Shown here: in pieces, positions 1 through 13,435 of the stretch
Numbering within the stretch: position 1 is the stretch's first letter
Layout of the letters: each line of letters opens with the position of its first letter
Source: Cyanoderma ruficeps
Lineage: Eukaryota > Chordata > Aves > Passeriformes > Timaliidae
Assembly (NCBI GenBank): GCA_008694505.1
Contig: VZDJ01000090.1
Location: 2,721,521 to 2,785,520, forward strand
Direction: 5' to 3'
DNA length: 64,000 nt
Position numbers and translations under genes: made by a program
The notes under the pieces: model-generated
Database searches by the model: none
Seen by the model: the letters and a program-made list of their open reading frames with translations, nothing else
Told to the model about the DNA's origin: nothing

Positions 1-2385
1 AATGTTTTTTCCATACATGTGAAGAGAAGTGTGTCAGCCTTTGATCATCAGTAACTACCCCCTACCTAAAATATAATTGGCTATGGCAATGCCATTTCCT
101 TGTATCTTGTGAGTATTAGGAAAGACAGGCAGATAAAGAACAAGAATTGAAATGAAAACTCTGATGACGGATACAAACTCCTGACATTACAGCAAATTTG
201 TGCCATGTCATAAGCCAACTGAAAATGTCTGGGCATGCATTCTTTGGTCATTTGCCCTCCCTGCCTGCTCCAAAAACCAGAACAGGGGAAAGGACAACAA
301 AGGCAGTGACATCCAGAGGAAAAAAGTAGAGAAAAGGAGTTCCTCATTAAACCTCAGATTTTGACACTTTTCTTGGTTCTCCAAAGAGCTCAATGAGAGG
401 CAAGAGCATCACCTCAAAGAGTGCTTAGAGCTCTGTAGACTCAATCTTGTGTGTTTTGACAGATGTTTTGATTTGTTTTGCTGAGATCTTCAGGACAGGT
501 AGGTAGATCTCTCCTACATGCTGTGTTGTCTCTCACTCCAAATGTCTTATTTTCATGGACATTGTAGAGGAATCCACAATCATGGTACATCTAAGCCAGT
601 CTGCTTGACATTGTGGGAAACTGCTCTGTGAGTCTGTTCAGAGCCCTGTCATAGTAAAAAAAGGTTCCATAGACTTCCTCAGGCTTTGGATCAGATTCTG
701 CAGAATATGCAGAATACACTGATTTTGCATTAAGCTATCACTTCTATATGCTGAGATTCATCAGTTTCAGAGAGGGTCAGCTATACAAGAAAGGTATTCA
801 TGGCATTCATATTTTCTTCCAATGACATGAAGATGCTGTGTAGTACATATATGCATTTTGTTCAAGGTACCTGTTTAAGGGAGGGGAAAAAAGAGAAGAA
901 GCAAAATTGTCCTTCCCATGTCATTATCAGCCACGGTGTGATTAGAAACAGAAGTGCCATTACTCGAACAGCAGACATGAGAGTCTGGCACCCTCACAAA
1001 GTCAGATGACCATCTGTGATGGCTTGAAGGGAAAAAAAGCTTTTCCTGTTAAGCAAATTCTTAGTAAGTAAAAGATGTGCCAATACCCATCTCCACTATT
1101 CCCCTGCATACTGCACTGTGAGCACGTGGAGGTGTCTCAGACTCAGCATTTTAGTTTGGATTACCTGAGTGCTTTTGATGAGCCTTTCCTGGTTGTGCCC
1201 CATCTCCTGCTTTGGCTTGCAGAGTGGAACAGCCTTAAAGCTGCTAATGGTGCTCTAAAAGTCCACAGGTCCAAACCAGAGCTGGTCTGAACCAGTCTTC
1301 CCACCCCAAAGGGTTTCACTGCACAGGTCTGCTCTGATGCACCTTCTCCTCTTCCTCATGAAAACATGCCTGAAATAGCATTACCACAACTACTCCAAGT
1401 TAGCCCTTTGTTCATCTTTTTTTTTTTTAAAGCAGAGATCTGTTTATCCACAGAGCAGCAACCATGAGGCACAGCAAGGTCCCACATGGCACTGACATCT
1501 CTGCCAGGGCAAAGATGATCTTCCTACCAGGAAAGAATCTGTTCTCATTTGGGACTCCTATGGGCATTACTGGTCAGCCAAGCCTGTCTTAGTTAATTAA
1601 TCCTTGACCCATAATTTTGTGCTTTTCAGGTTGCCCCAGTGGTGTTTTTTTACCGAGATCTGATGCTTAGGGAGTTAGTTATGCAGCATCCTCCCTTCCC
1701 AAGGTAACTTCACAGCCATTGCAGTGCCAGAAGTAATGTGATATGACCTCAGATATCTAGCTGAGTGATTCCTGTGCAACAGGGGATAATGAAATTCAAG
1801 TGTCTGTCTGCAGTGTTTGCAAGCAGCTGCCTGAAAACAGCCCAGGCGGCTGTTTGGAAACAGCGCACGCAGGCAACAATCAGATGATTGCTCTTGCAAG
1901 AGGTGTCACGGATGGATGTTGTTATCTCAGCTCTGGGTTTGGTGGCTGCCCTTCAAACCCCCAAGAAAAGAGAGAGACAAAGCTTGATGCAGTGTCAGGC
2001 ACCCTGAATCTCTGCCATCCAAAATGGCAGGGGACAGGGAGTTGCCCTGAATCAGACCTGGTGTCCACCAGCACTCACCATGGCTGCCTGCACATTTTGT
2101 CTGGGCAAATACAAGGTTTCAAACAGATGTAAATCCACTACTTGCCTAATGAGCAGGGCTAATAATCAACTGTTCCCTGTTCCAATCTCTTCTTCTTCCT
2201 ACCTGGAACTTGTATATGATTGTTCTTAGCTGCACTATTTTACAAATCTAGCTTAGCTAGATGACAGGTCCATCTACTGCCAGAAAGTGCTGCCCTTGTG
2301 AGTATTTATAGATCACAACCAAAGTCAGTTCTTGATCTTCTCTGGACCAAACTTGAAGTTGTCATGAAAAATACTGACTGAGCTC

Positions 2386-2403
2386 TTTTTTTTTTTTTTT
2401 TTT
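2386..2403. repeat. Poly-T run (18 bases)
   Basis: An uninterrupted T18 homopolymer. It could be the A-tail of a minus-strand retroposition, but no element body is recognised on its right. Confidence 0.9.
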
Positions 2404-2948
2404 GACATTTTCTTGGACATCTATGAGCCAATCTTTAATTTCACTAGTGCAGTACTGGCTACACTGATAATTTAATTGTCTTTTTTTTTTAATGAGTAGG
2501 ACACATGCAACTGTCAAATAGACATCTCTTACTTCCAGTGATCTATAAAGATAACTTTAATCAGATAAATAAAAAAAATCTCATTTTTATAAGAGGTTTC
2601 ATTGATTGCTTTTAAGAAAATAGGTTTCAGCATTTTCTGGCATTGAGTATGCTCCCATTCATTAATGCTTTATTCAGCTCCCATATGTGCTTAGCAATAA
2701 TTTTGCCTGGGACTAGTGACAGACTGATTGGACTTGGGAAATCCAGGTATGGAGTCACAGTTTGAAGGGCTGGCACACGATCAGTGTGACACCAGGCATG
2801 CAGTACCAGCTGCACAAGTGCCTAGTCTGCCTGCAGGGTGACCAGGCAGGTTTGCAACCAAATCTTCTGCACATGCAGGGGAGCAGTGCCCAGCGTGTAA
2901 TGCCCCCATTTCTGGGGAGTACCCTGGGTCATGCTCTTTAACCAACAG

Positions 2949-3260
2949 TCACTTCTCTGGCCCTTTGTAGCTTCCCCTGTCTTTCAGTACATTCTGCAAA
3001 TACTGCCAGTGTTTCAGGAAGTCAGTGTTTCTCTTCAGACACTTCTTTGAATATTCTTGGTCACCATTTTCTAGTGCTACTTCTGTGCGTTGCTGTGATG
3101 GCTGCTTACAACCCCCATTGCTGCTGATGAGATAGAAAGTATTCCTTCCTTCCTGTGAAATAAACACATCCCATTTCTTTCCAAATACACAACATAAATA
3201 TTCAATGAATGTTTCTTCTTTCTGTGTTATCACAATTGGCAATTCTGCCACCTTTAACAT
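2949..3260 (-). other. Unassigned 103-codon open frame
   Basis: The minus-strand frame begins MLKVAELPIVITQKEE and ends YKGPEK. Composition is balanced, rich in Lys and Glu with few low-complexity runs, which is unlike most chance frames here. A possible acceptor (CTCCTCCCATTAG) lies just upstream and a donor-like TTGTAAGC inside, so an exon is conceivable. I do not recognise a family, and a 103-codon frame is within chance for this window. Confidence 0.12.
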
Positions 3261-6200
3261 TGGAGCTACAGTGGCTAATGGGAGGAGACATTACTGAACT
3301 TGATGAGTGGCATTTTTGTCAGAGAGAGAATGGGTGTGAAATGCCAACAAAACAGTTTAAGTACGAAATCACAAGGAAGTTATAACCAACCAAGATACCA
3401 GGTTCTAAAATGCTTCCCACACTCTCCTCCATCCCTTGGGATCTGGGGACAAAAAGAACTACTTTAATACTACTATTTCCATGGAGAAGATTGTTTGATA
3501 TGGCAATACAGATAGCATGAGGATTTGATGGTCCAAGAGGTCCCTATGAATCCTGTCCTCCTGTATGATTGCAAGGATTTTGTTAGGTCTTAGTATACTT
3601 AAATTAAGGGCCTTCTTGCCCTTAATCTGTAAACCCAGGATTTTTTCATTAATGTTTTATCTTCTTCCATCAGCTCTTTCTTTCCTAGCTGGTGACTTGT
3701 TTGCACAGCCACCAGACTTTCTGTTATTCTCATTTGTTACATATAATAAGGTTTGCAATAATCATTGTTGCTTGTCACTTTCACTTCTTGTGAAAGATGG
3801 ATTTGAGACCAGAAAGCCTCTCACAGAATGACAGGTTGTGGGTTTGGGAGGAATTTAATTGTTGGGTTTTTTTCAAACACAATGTTCTTATTTCTATGCT
3901 AAATTTTTTCCTTCCAATTATTTGACTGAAGCTGACCTCTAAAAATTGTCCTCGGAAAGAACCAAATAGACTCCTGCAGGCTCAGAAGTGGTCTGAGGAG
4001 TTTGTCAGGTGCTTCCACAGAGGGAACCAGGTCTCTGAGGGACTTGTTTTTACCCATCCTGAAAGAAAATATATCCATTATTCCCTGCAAGTATAAGATT
4101 GTTTCCATAGTGCTGTCTCCAAACCTGTAGGATCCAGTCTCTTTGTTGGGACTTTGGTGTTCAGCCAAGCCCCAGCTACCAAGGTGGGCTGCCGTGGCAA
4201 TCCGGAGGAACTGAGGACCCAACAGCCACTTCCAAGCCTGGAAGTGCCAGTGGAGGGCTGGGAGGTGAGGCAGGGTACGCAGATTGGTCATTTCTCACTC
4301 GGGGACAGCACCCAGAGATGTCAGCAGTTCTGTGAAGAGCAGCACGGGGGTTGATATGTGGCTTGCAGGTCAAAGAAACCTGGTCACCCCTGATGAAGAG
4401 TGGACAGGCTGCAATTGAATCCGTTTCAGTTCATACCCTGCTGGCAGCTTAGCTTCAGGAGTGCCAGATAAAAAACCCTGTGCACTGAAGAAACACAACA
4501 GCTCCGGGCAGGCAGAGGCATTTTCCATACATGACCTACAGTGAATTGCCTCTTTATGTTCAAACTTCAACTCTTCATTAGCAGCAGGGTCGTTGGCTGC
4601 TCCTCCCTCCAGAAAACCACAGAGGCAGCACTAAGTGCTGGAGTGGAAGAGGAGTAAGCACTTTTCAATTAGCCACGAACTTTATGAGACGTGAGACTGC
4701 GGCAGCAGTGCCGAAGGTGCCGGGTGTCCCTGGGCTGGGCGGTGCAGCCCAAGGGCAGCGACAGGCACGGGGGACTCAGCCTCTCCTCACTCGTTCCTTA
4801 AGCCTGCTGCTCATTTACAGCCACAAATGTCACGTTTGGCTGCAGTGGCATAAATAACAGGTGACATTTTAACAATATTGTCAGCACCGTGCGGGGCGTC
4901 TTCTAACACTGATGAGTTATGTGAGGCCAGTGAGAGTTTTGTGGGGTTTGTTAGTTCTCCTCTTTCGAGGCAATCGCCTATTTGCTCCTGAAAATAAATG
5001 TTAAATTAAAAAACACTCATATGCATTGCAAATAGCTTCTCAGGAGGATTTCTGACGTTGTAAAATGGCAGAGCTATAACTCTGAGTGAGTGAATACTGG
5101 AGGATGAGAGATGGCTATGAAGAGAAGCATCCTCCATGCACGTGCTGTGAACATGGGATGGAAATTGCTCCTGATAATTCAGTCTTCTGGACATGGCACC
5201 TTGGCTTTAACAACAGGTTTTGCTGTAAAAACACATTCTCTCTGTTGGTATCTCTCAGTGTCCTGGGCCTTTCACATACCTGGAACAATCCATTAGAGTA
5301 AAATGGAATACGTATTATACATGCATAATATAGCAAAATCTTCCCTTGCTGCCAACCCTTTGATTATTTCCAAATGACACAATAATTAAACTGAGTGATT
5401 TATGACAGAAATACATGGGAAGTCACAGCCTGATTAAAAGAAGGGAAAAAAACCCCATCAACTCACAAATATAAATAATAAAAGTACTGAAAGTTTGCAC
5501 TTTGATCCAAATCACCTTGAGAATTTCAAGCCATTTAACAATATTTTACAAGCTGTTTCAAGCCTTAACCCTGCTGCCAGCCAGCAACAGCAGCAGCAGC
5601 ACGGCAGCATGGTGGCAGGAAGGGAGCACTCCACTATCCCTCATTTTTCTTTGGCAGTTCTTTCTGCCTCCAAGTCAATGTGCTCAGCTGATGCTCCTTA
5701 AAAGCCCCTGCGTTTGCTCCATGATTCCCTCCCTGTCATCCACACCTGGCACCAGAGAAAGGATCTGCTGGACTCTCATCATTGCTGAGAAAAAGACCAG
5801 CCTGGAGAAAAAGGATCCCCAATGGCTTCCATGGGCCTGGATGCATCTGTCCCCGTGCCTTTCTCTTCTACCTGCCTGAGGTGTGGAACACCAGGGGTGT
5901 GCACCTGTCGTCCTGCAGCTCTTATGTGATGTGATTTCCTCAGCAGCTTTACCCTGACAACCCCTCCTGCACTGAGTGCAGCTGCAGGATCCCAAACCTG
6001 CCTCTCTTCTCACCCCATGGGCTGCTGCTGCCTTGGTCACCCTGCAGAATGGGAGTGGGCTGTGCTCCCACCCCAGCAGGACTGCTTGCATCAGGATGCA
6101 TCCAAACTGTGTGTCCAGCTGCTTCCTTTGCTGGGGTGCATTTCAAAGGATATTTAGAGCTTGGACCTGTGACAGTTTGGACTCATGGCTGATCTGACAC

Positions 6201-6817
6201 CTACACCTATTTTTATTTTTAGATGCTGAAACCCTATGTTTTTTTTTCTTAAAGCATTCCTGCCACACTACAAAATCCCCAGTCTGGTTATGGGCATGTA
6301 TTGCCAGCAGAAGAGATGGAAGCTTCTTATACTGAGGCCAGGGGCTTATTGCTAACATTAAATTTGGGACTCCAATTGCAGAATCAGTTTTACCCAACCC
6401 AACAATGTACCTGGAGTATCTTCTCCATTTTGGGGTTCACCAGTGAGGAAACATGTTAACACGGAGTTCAGCAGCAGGTTTCCAAGATGGTTAGGGAAGG
6501 GCAGCATGTGACAGACAGGGAGAAGCTGGGTGAGCTGGGTTTGTTCAGATGTAAGAGAGTCTTGATGTCTGCAATGGGAAGGCACAGACAAGATGGAGCC
6601 AGATTTTTCTTGGAGATGCACTGTAGCAGAGACAACAGGCATGAGGTGGGATATGAGCAATTTGGATGTGGTATGGGAAAAGCTCCTTCATCCGTATAAG
6701 AGTCATAAAAGATTGAAATAGAGTCCAGAAAAATTAGGAAATCTCTCTTCTTGGAGCTGTTCATGACTCTGCTGGACAAAGACATAAATAACCTGCTTTA
6801 ATTGGGCCTGCTCTAGT

Positions 6818-6840
6818 GGGGCCTTCGGCTGGAAGGCCCC
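6818..6840. repeat. Perfect 9-bp GC-rich hairpin
   Basis: GGGGCCTTC, loop GGCTG, then GAAGGCCCC. It is a strong stem in an otherwise AT-rich region. Confidence 0.9.
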
Positions 6841-9357
6841 TGACTTCCTGACTTCAATTAGTTTGGGGTTTGGTGAACATCATTTATTGAGCTATGCTTT
6901 TCCTCTAAAATGAAAAAAATACCTCTTTGATGAGGAGATAATATACTTGTTATAAATCCTGTCCCCTGGGATCTCTCAGAACTGGACAACTAAAGCACTA
7001 AATATGTGCACCACCACTCAGAGCTGGAATTACATTGCCAGCACTTCACAGTTAATTATTTTTTGCTTTCAAAGGAGGAAAAGTAATTTTAAACATAGTT
7101 TAATATCAGTCTCACACCAAAGGTGTTTCTTACTGCTTTTCTTCTATAAACCATCAGTAGCATTAATTAAAATTTTCATTTCTTTACCAGTTCCTTTTCT
7201 ACTGTGAAGAATGGATCTTTAATAAATAGCTGCCATCTCAGCAGTGGGTCCTTTTAGAATCAGGGCTGGAATTTGTAGGAGGAAATACACATGTGGGATT
7301 TTGAGGAGAGGGGCATGGTGGTGTCAGAATTACAAAGGCTCTGTAATCAGCCAAGAAAACCAGATTTTGTTGTAAGTCATGATCCACAGTACCAGGAACA
7401 CTCCAGCACTCAAAGCTTCCTCTCTAAGGATCTGCTCAGCTCCCAGGAAGGCAAGACTGGGAAAGGACAGAGCCTTAATGTATTTAGTCTCTCCTCCTAG
7501 AGGGACTGTTCCCTATCTCCCCCCTGTCTAATTCTAGGACCTGGCAGTGCTGCTGGGCTCCCAGGTCTGAGTCCTCCCAACTCCATCACTGCCCCTCAGC
7601 AAGGAAGAGGGGTGACCTCAGCACATCCTACTCCCCCAGCCTGCCTTGAATTTGGAGACTAAAAATGGACAATCAGGGAAACAGAATGCTGAAGTGACAG
7701 TACTCCTGTGGAGTTTATCACCCTATAGTGCTAATATATTCCTTTGAGGATGCTGTAACTTGGAGGACAGCAGCACATATTCCAAGATTCGGGCATATCA
7801 AGCTATTACAGGGTCCTGCTGTGCACATTGCTCCTCTCTAAGTAATTGCCAGATTTCTGGGCCCCTTTACTACTCTGAATATTGATCAGTCTTCAGGAGC
7901 AGCACCAGGCTCAGCAGTGATTCTTCCAGAGCATCCTCTCTCCAGTGGGAGTGTTGAACTTTTCTTCTCACTTTTGCTTCCAATCTCATCCTTCGTTCAT
8001 TTGTGAGCACTTGATGTGGAAGATGGTTGGAGAAAGCGTGGGATACCAGCAGGATTTTCCTTCTTTGTATACCTGGTGAGGGCATTTCAGGGCACTCAGA
8101 GTGGAAAAGTGCAGCTCTCTGCCGAAGAACTTCCACTCACACTGTCTGCAATGATCCCAAGAGATCATTAATTCTATTTATTCCAGTTTCCACTATCTGA
8201 TGAGCATGGAAATCACATCCTGTACAGAAATTGGACACACTTGTTTCCTGCTGCTGCTCTGGTATCTGAGCTGTGAGTCTGTGCTATACTGCCAAGAGCA
8301 CGATCACAGGCTCACTTCTGCTCCCTACTCCAACTCCAGACTTTTCAGGCCAAGACTGGGACAGACAGAGATGCTCTGACCACCTTTCAAGGCTGCCTAT
8401 TCATCAAGCAATGAGGACAAGAAATTAAAATGTGTGCATTTCTATGCAGAATAGGTGAACCCTTTTGGCCAGCAAGTGCTAGAAACCCCATACACTTTAT
8501 CACTAAATCCCAGTAAAATCACTTGCTGTCAATATCTAGCATTTCCCAGCAGAGATTTCTGTGTGGCAAGTTCTTTACACAAATTTACTTACAAGAAAAA
8601 GAGAAGTCATGGCAGACCAGGACATCCTGCAGGCCAAATGGGGCAGACCCATGGATTTAGTCTTATGTGCACAAGAAATCAGGTTGTATTTTTAATATGT
8701 CTGATGTTGCAGCCCCATATGACATGGAAACTGAAGGGGTTTATCAGACTTGTATCATCCTTTCTAAGCCATCCTTCAGATGAACGGGCTCAGAGGTATC
8801 TCACACCTCTGCTCTTTTTTCTCCTGCTTGTTTCATTGCAAGACAACTTGGTAATCTTCAAACTAAGTTTGACATCTCACTGTAAATGGTCTGGGTTATA
8901 AACATCTCAGGTGTCAAAGTCTGAGTGCATTTGCCTACCATTCTGGTTTGCATCTCTTTCTTACTCTGCCTCTTCAGCAGCTGTGTCCTTGATGATGACT
9001 GTGTTTGAACCTGGAATCTGATTTAGACACAGGTTTGGGTTGCCTGGCAGGTGGACATTCAACACCAAATGAGAAAAAGTTACTCCAGAAGGTCTGGTGA
9101 GGAGCCAGGGAAGTGGTGGCCATGAGCACACAGCTATTGAGAAGTCACAGGAACCAGGGCTCAGTCTCAGAGCAGATGAAGTCACTCGATGGACCTGGTA
9201 CATCCTTGCTCCTTATCTGATTCTGGATTTCAGAATGGCTGTGTCCAGCAAAGCATTTCCTATCACTTTTCCTATCACAGAAGAACAGCCAAATCCAGGC
9301 AGGTGAGGACCAGTCTTCACATGGAAGATATTTATAAGTCTCACTCTGATGTTAACA

Positions 9358-9567
9358 AAATGGTTTGGGTCATCTTGTTCCAACCCCCCTGCCATGGGCA
9401 GGGACACCTTCCACTAGACCAGGCTGCTCCAAGTCCCATCCAACCTGGTCTTGAACACTTCCAGAGATGGGACATCTAGAGCTTCTCTGGGAAACCTGTG
9501 CCAGTGCCTCACCACCCTGACAGTGAAGAATCTCTAATCTCTAATCTAAACCTGGCCTCTTTCAGCT
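9358..9567 (-). mobile_element. CR1 LINE fragment (5'-truncated, 3' portion)
   Basis: Plus-strand text reads ATGGTTTGGGT, then CCAACCCCCCTGCCATGG, then CACCTTCCACTAGACCAG, through to CTCTTTCAGCT. This is the well-known avian CR1 tail in antisense, so the element sits on the minus strand. It has lost part of the segment after GGTTTGGGT and carries a small TCTCTAA duplication near 9535. Only about 210 bases remain, with no reading frame. Confidence 0.9.
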
Positions 9568-9949
9568 GCAGAGACAGACAACCTGCAGAAGGCTGAACAC
9601 TGTTCAGCAGTAAGTATCTGATCCAGAAATAATTCTGGGGCCAACATTCTCAAGAGCACACCAACTTACATAATTATTTTATAGGATTTAAATGAAAACA
9701 GTAATTCATCAGAAGTATGTAAGGAAGTGACTCTCCATCTGACAGACATTCTCCCCATACTAAGAGACATAGAAGCAATTATCTGCATGCCTTTTTCCTC
9801 TGCAAGTAGATTCGTGTTATGCCTCTGTCTCAGAAGATATTCAAATGTGACTTGGGATTAATTAAATCTCCAGACACCTGGAGGGCACGTCAGAAGCATG
9901 TACATTTTCTACATCAGACATTTTAAAGTGTGGAAAAAGGAATATTTTA

Positions 9950-9975
9950 CCATCAAGACCTTTTGGTCTTGATGG
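9950..9975. repeat. Perfect 11-bp inverted repeat with T4 loop
   Basis: CCATCAAGACC is followed by TTTT and then GGTCTTGATGG, an exact stem-loop. Confidence 0.9.
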
Positions 9976-11384
9976 GGAAGAGGAACTGAAGACCATCTTG
10001 GGAATTTCAGGGCAGAGAGGCAGAAGAACCCAGACCATGAAAATGTGTGTGTAATTGCAGCTACCAACTGATGCAGCTGATGGTCTCTGGTGTCCAGCAG
10101 AAGCTGAAAGGCTGAGAGGTTCCACTGGTGCTGCACATTGTACAGGTGACTGTTTCAAGTTACTTGTTATTTACAGCAGACCCCTTTTGGTGACAAATCT
10201 GGTGATGGCAGCAATTAAGAGTCTCGGCTCCCATGAAGAGGCTCAAGGTTGCCCCACTCTCCTCCCCCGTCTTGTTCCCACTATTTGGGCAAGGAAAGAT
10301 GTGCAGGGTCCTCCACCTCCATGCAGGAGGCACCTGCTGCTAATCTCTCCATCACACATGAGCTCACATGTCAGAGCATCAGAGTCTCTGGGAATAAATT
10401 CACCTCAGAGCAAAGCCCTAGTGCCCCTTGACTCCAGCTCAACACCTTTCTTTAGCTTTCCCATTGTATCAGCTAGCAGACCCTCAATAAAACATCACTT
10501 TAATGCAGTTTCCTAATTGCAAGAGACTGTTCCCTAAAGGATTAGAAACAGGTGAAAGTTTTAGTGAAATGCTAAGAAGTTAAGAGGAAGAAAGAGCCAA
10601 CACTGTCCTCAAGGAATATCTCAAGAAAAGATGAGGTGGCAAACATGTCACCGTGCCTCAGCCAGAGCAGAGGAGCTGTCCATCTCCCTGCTTCCACCCT
10701 GCCTAGGAAAGCAGGCCCAGAGAGTCCTGATGGAAAAAATGTACCATAATCTGTGTTACCATGAGCTTGCCTGGGGGAAAGAGCTCAGTGACACAGAGGT
10801 GTTGGGGCTCTGTTCATGTGCTGTGCCTTCCTACCCAGTGTGGTTTGTTTGTGTGCCCGAGCCTTTGCTGCTTTTAAATTAAGTTCCAGAGCCATTTCCC
10901 AACCCATAACAGCTGTGGGACTCCCACTGCTGCCCCTGCTCTCTGTTAAGGGACCTGTCTCTCTGCAGAAACACTTTTGACACCAATCTCTCTGCTCCCC
11001 ATCCCTTTTCCACCCCCAACTCCTGCTTGCTGGAGACAGGATGGGATCCAACGGTGCTCTGCCAAGTTATGGGGCTGCCTGACAGCCACAATGAGGGAGC
11101 ACAGTATATTTTAGAGCTCTGCCCAACAATTGCCTAATTAATTCCCATCCTCCACCCCTACATCCAGTATGGAGTGGGGACATCTCAATTTTCTTATTCT
11201 CCCAGTGAGGGGAAGCTACAGCACAGTGAACTTCCATGATTCACTCCTGGGCATTATGAGAAGTCACATGGCAAGAGGAAGCTAATGCTGAGTGTCCCCT
11301 TTCCCCTGCAAAGTAAAATATAGGGATAAAAAATGCATCTCATGAGTAGAACTTATCCTTGCCAGCATCCCTCTCCAGCACGCT

Positions 11385-11470
11385 GTGCTCGCAGGACAAT
11401 TAAATTACGCTGCCGTTTGCCTTTCATCATGATCCGATTTACAGGGGAATTAATAGGGGCAGAGGAAGAG
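11385..11470. promoter_or_regulatory. Candidate conserved noncoding element
   Basis: An AATTAAATTACG motif, several retained CpGs and GGGGAATTAAT occur together within about 80 bases in otherwise plain DNA. The call rests on composition only. Confidence 0.22.
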
Positions 11471-13435
11471 GCCTGCATGAAGCCAAAGCCAGGGCAAATG
11501 GCAGCTATGAGCCTTCTTGAAAAACAGGAAGCTTGCCAGGATGTCTTTATTAGAGAGGAGAAGGGGGAGAGAGAGGAAAGGGCTGCTGCAGGAATGAAAG
11601 GCAGATACAGATGTCAGCCTTGTTTACAGCAGGGATTTTGCACTGGTGCAGATAAACCCTCCAGTTCAAAATCCACCCACAGGCATCTGCCACCAGCACA
11701 GCTGGAAAAAAATCACAGCTGATATTTCTTGGCAGCTGTATGAAGAGGAAAGTCTGCCATACAAGAAGGGATTTTGTCTTGCTTGATCACGTGGCTCCAG
11801 AGGTCACGCCGCACCTTTGAATGGTGATTTCCCATATTTCCTTGAGGAACTGCTCCTCCCCTGAGCTCACAGGATCAATGTCCCCATGGAGCAGCCTGCA
11901 GCAAACCTGTCTGTTCCTGACAGTGCCACCCTGATGGTGACCAAGCCTGTCACCCAAGTGGGACAGCAGGTGTCATGGAGACACACTTACTTGAATACAC
12001 AATAAAATCCCAGCTTCTCACAAGTTGTCCAGGCTGTGAGTGTGCTGCTCTGCAGATGGAGAAATGGCAGCTGGCTCTTGTAGTGCCACTTCACATCCAG
12101 GCTGGTTATGGCTTGGTTGCCTTATGCTGCAAGCTCACCCATGGCTGCTGTTGCCAGCAGTGCTCCAGAAGCACTTTGGCAGCTTTGGGACAGCACAGAG
12201 CCACAGCAATTAAACCACAGGGCCAGTGGGCTCTGTGTAGGGTGCACATGAGGATGCTTTTGAAACAATTCTCTGTGTAAAGCCAGATGAACTCCAAAGG
12301 CAACTGGTTTGATGGCACTCCTGCTACTCCAGAGCACCCCATGTACCTCTGTGCCATGCTGCCTCACGCCTGGGAGCAGTGCTGCGTGGTGGCACTGGGA
12401 CAGGCCTCTGCTAACTGGCAACTGGGGTGGACAGAAGCTGGTGGAAAGAAGAGACACAGGGAAGAATGTTTCCAGGTCCGTGTCCCCACTCTCCAGAGCC
12501 CCTGCAGCACCTCTGCCCTTTGTTCACTGTTATGTTCCATGTTATTGAGATTTTTCTGCTCACCTGAGTAGCTGAGCCCTTGGATGAACTTCCAGTGTCC
12601 AGACTATGGAAAAGGAGAGGAGACATGGTGCCCCTGGGAAGCCATATCTCAGGTAGTTATATTGACTGCATCCTTAAATTTACATCTCCAGTGCCTCTGG
12701 CCTCTGGCGCTGGAATGGCATGGTGATTTTTTTTGCATCTAATCCTTCTCAAAGGCTGACTTATGATAAAACTTTTGAGATGTGCTGGAATCCCTCAGCT
12801 CACATTAACTCCCCTCTGTGTGAGGGATAGTCTCTCCAGGTGACAGATCACATAACAGATGTGGGACATCACTGTCATTTCTCTCCAGAGCTGGAGAAAA
12901 GCAACTCAGGTCATTGGAGAGTTTCTGAACAAGTTTCCTGTGTATGGACTTCTCCTTGACATCGGGGGAATAGAGGCAACAGAGCACAAGAAATGGACCA
13001 AAAACACTTCTGGAGTTTGGAGATTCCTGGGCAGGAAGAAAATGGTTCCGGAAGTCATAAGAGGTAGACTGAAGGTGTAAGTTACAAAGGTGTAACTGCC
13101 TCTCAGGAGCACAGACAGAAGAAATGTCAATTCTTACTTTCAGAAATGAAATGAAGAAAGGAGGGAAATAAGTAGAGAGCTAAAAGTGACTTGCATTCAA
13201 AAGAAGCCAAGGATCTAAAATTGCATAGTGAGTTGAGTGGTGGGACTGTGTGTTAGTTACATGCTGGTGAGGAGATTGCAAAGCCTGTGTGTACCTGATG
13301 AATGAACTGGCTGTTAATTCTTAATTTCCATGCCCATGTCCTCCCATCCTGTTTTCACCTGGGGCTGTCTTTCAGGGAGGCATAGTTCTGATCCAGCTTT
13401 GTCAGTGCCACCAGTGGGCTGAGTTAGCTCAGGGG

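Larger units (their letters stand above)
1..9357. other. Intergenic DNA downstream of GTF2E1
   Basis: No gene, RNA gene or transposon is recognised. It contains a T18 run (2386-2403), a short CAG repeat (5588-5600), a 9-bp hairpin (6818-6840) and a GC-to-AT stretch near 4680-5030 that may be a conserved element. One 103-codon minus-strand frame at 2949-3260 has protein-like composition but no recognised family. Confidence 0.6.

Noticed and set aside
5588..5600. CAG triplet run
   Set aside because: Only four units, not in a supported coding frame, and ordinary for vertebrate DNA.
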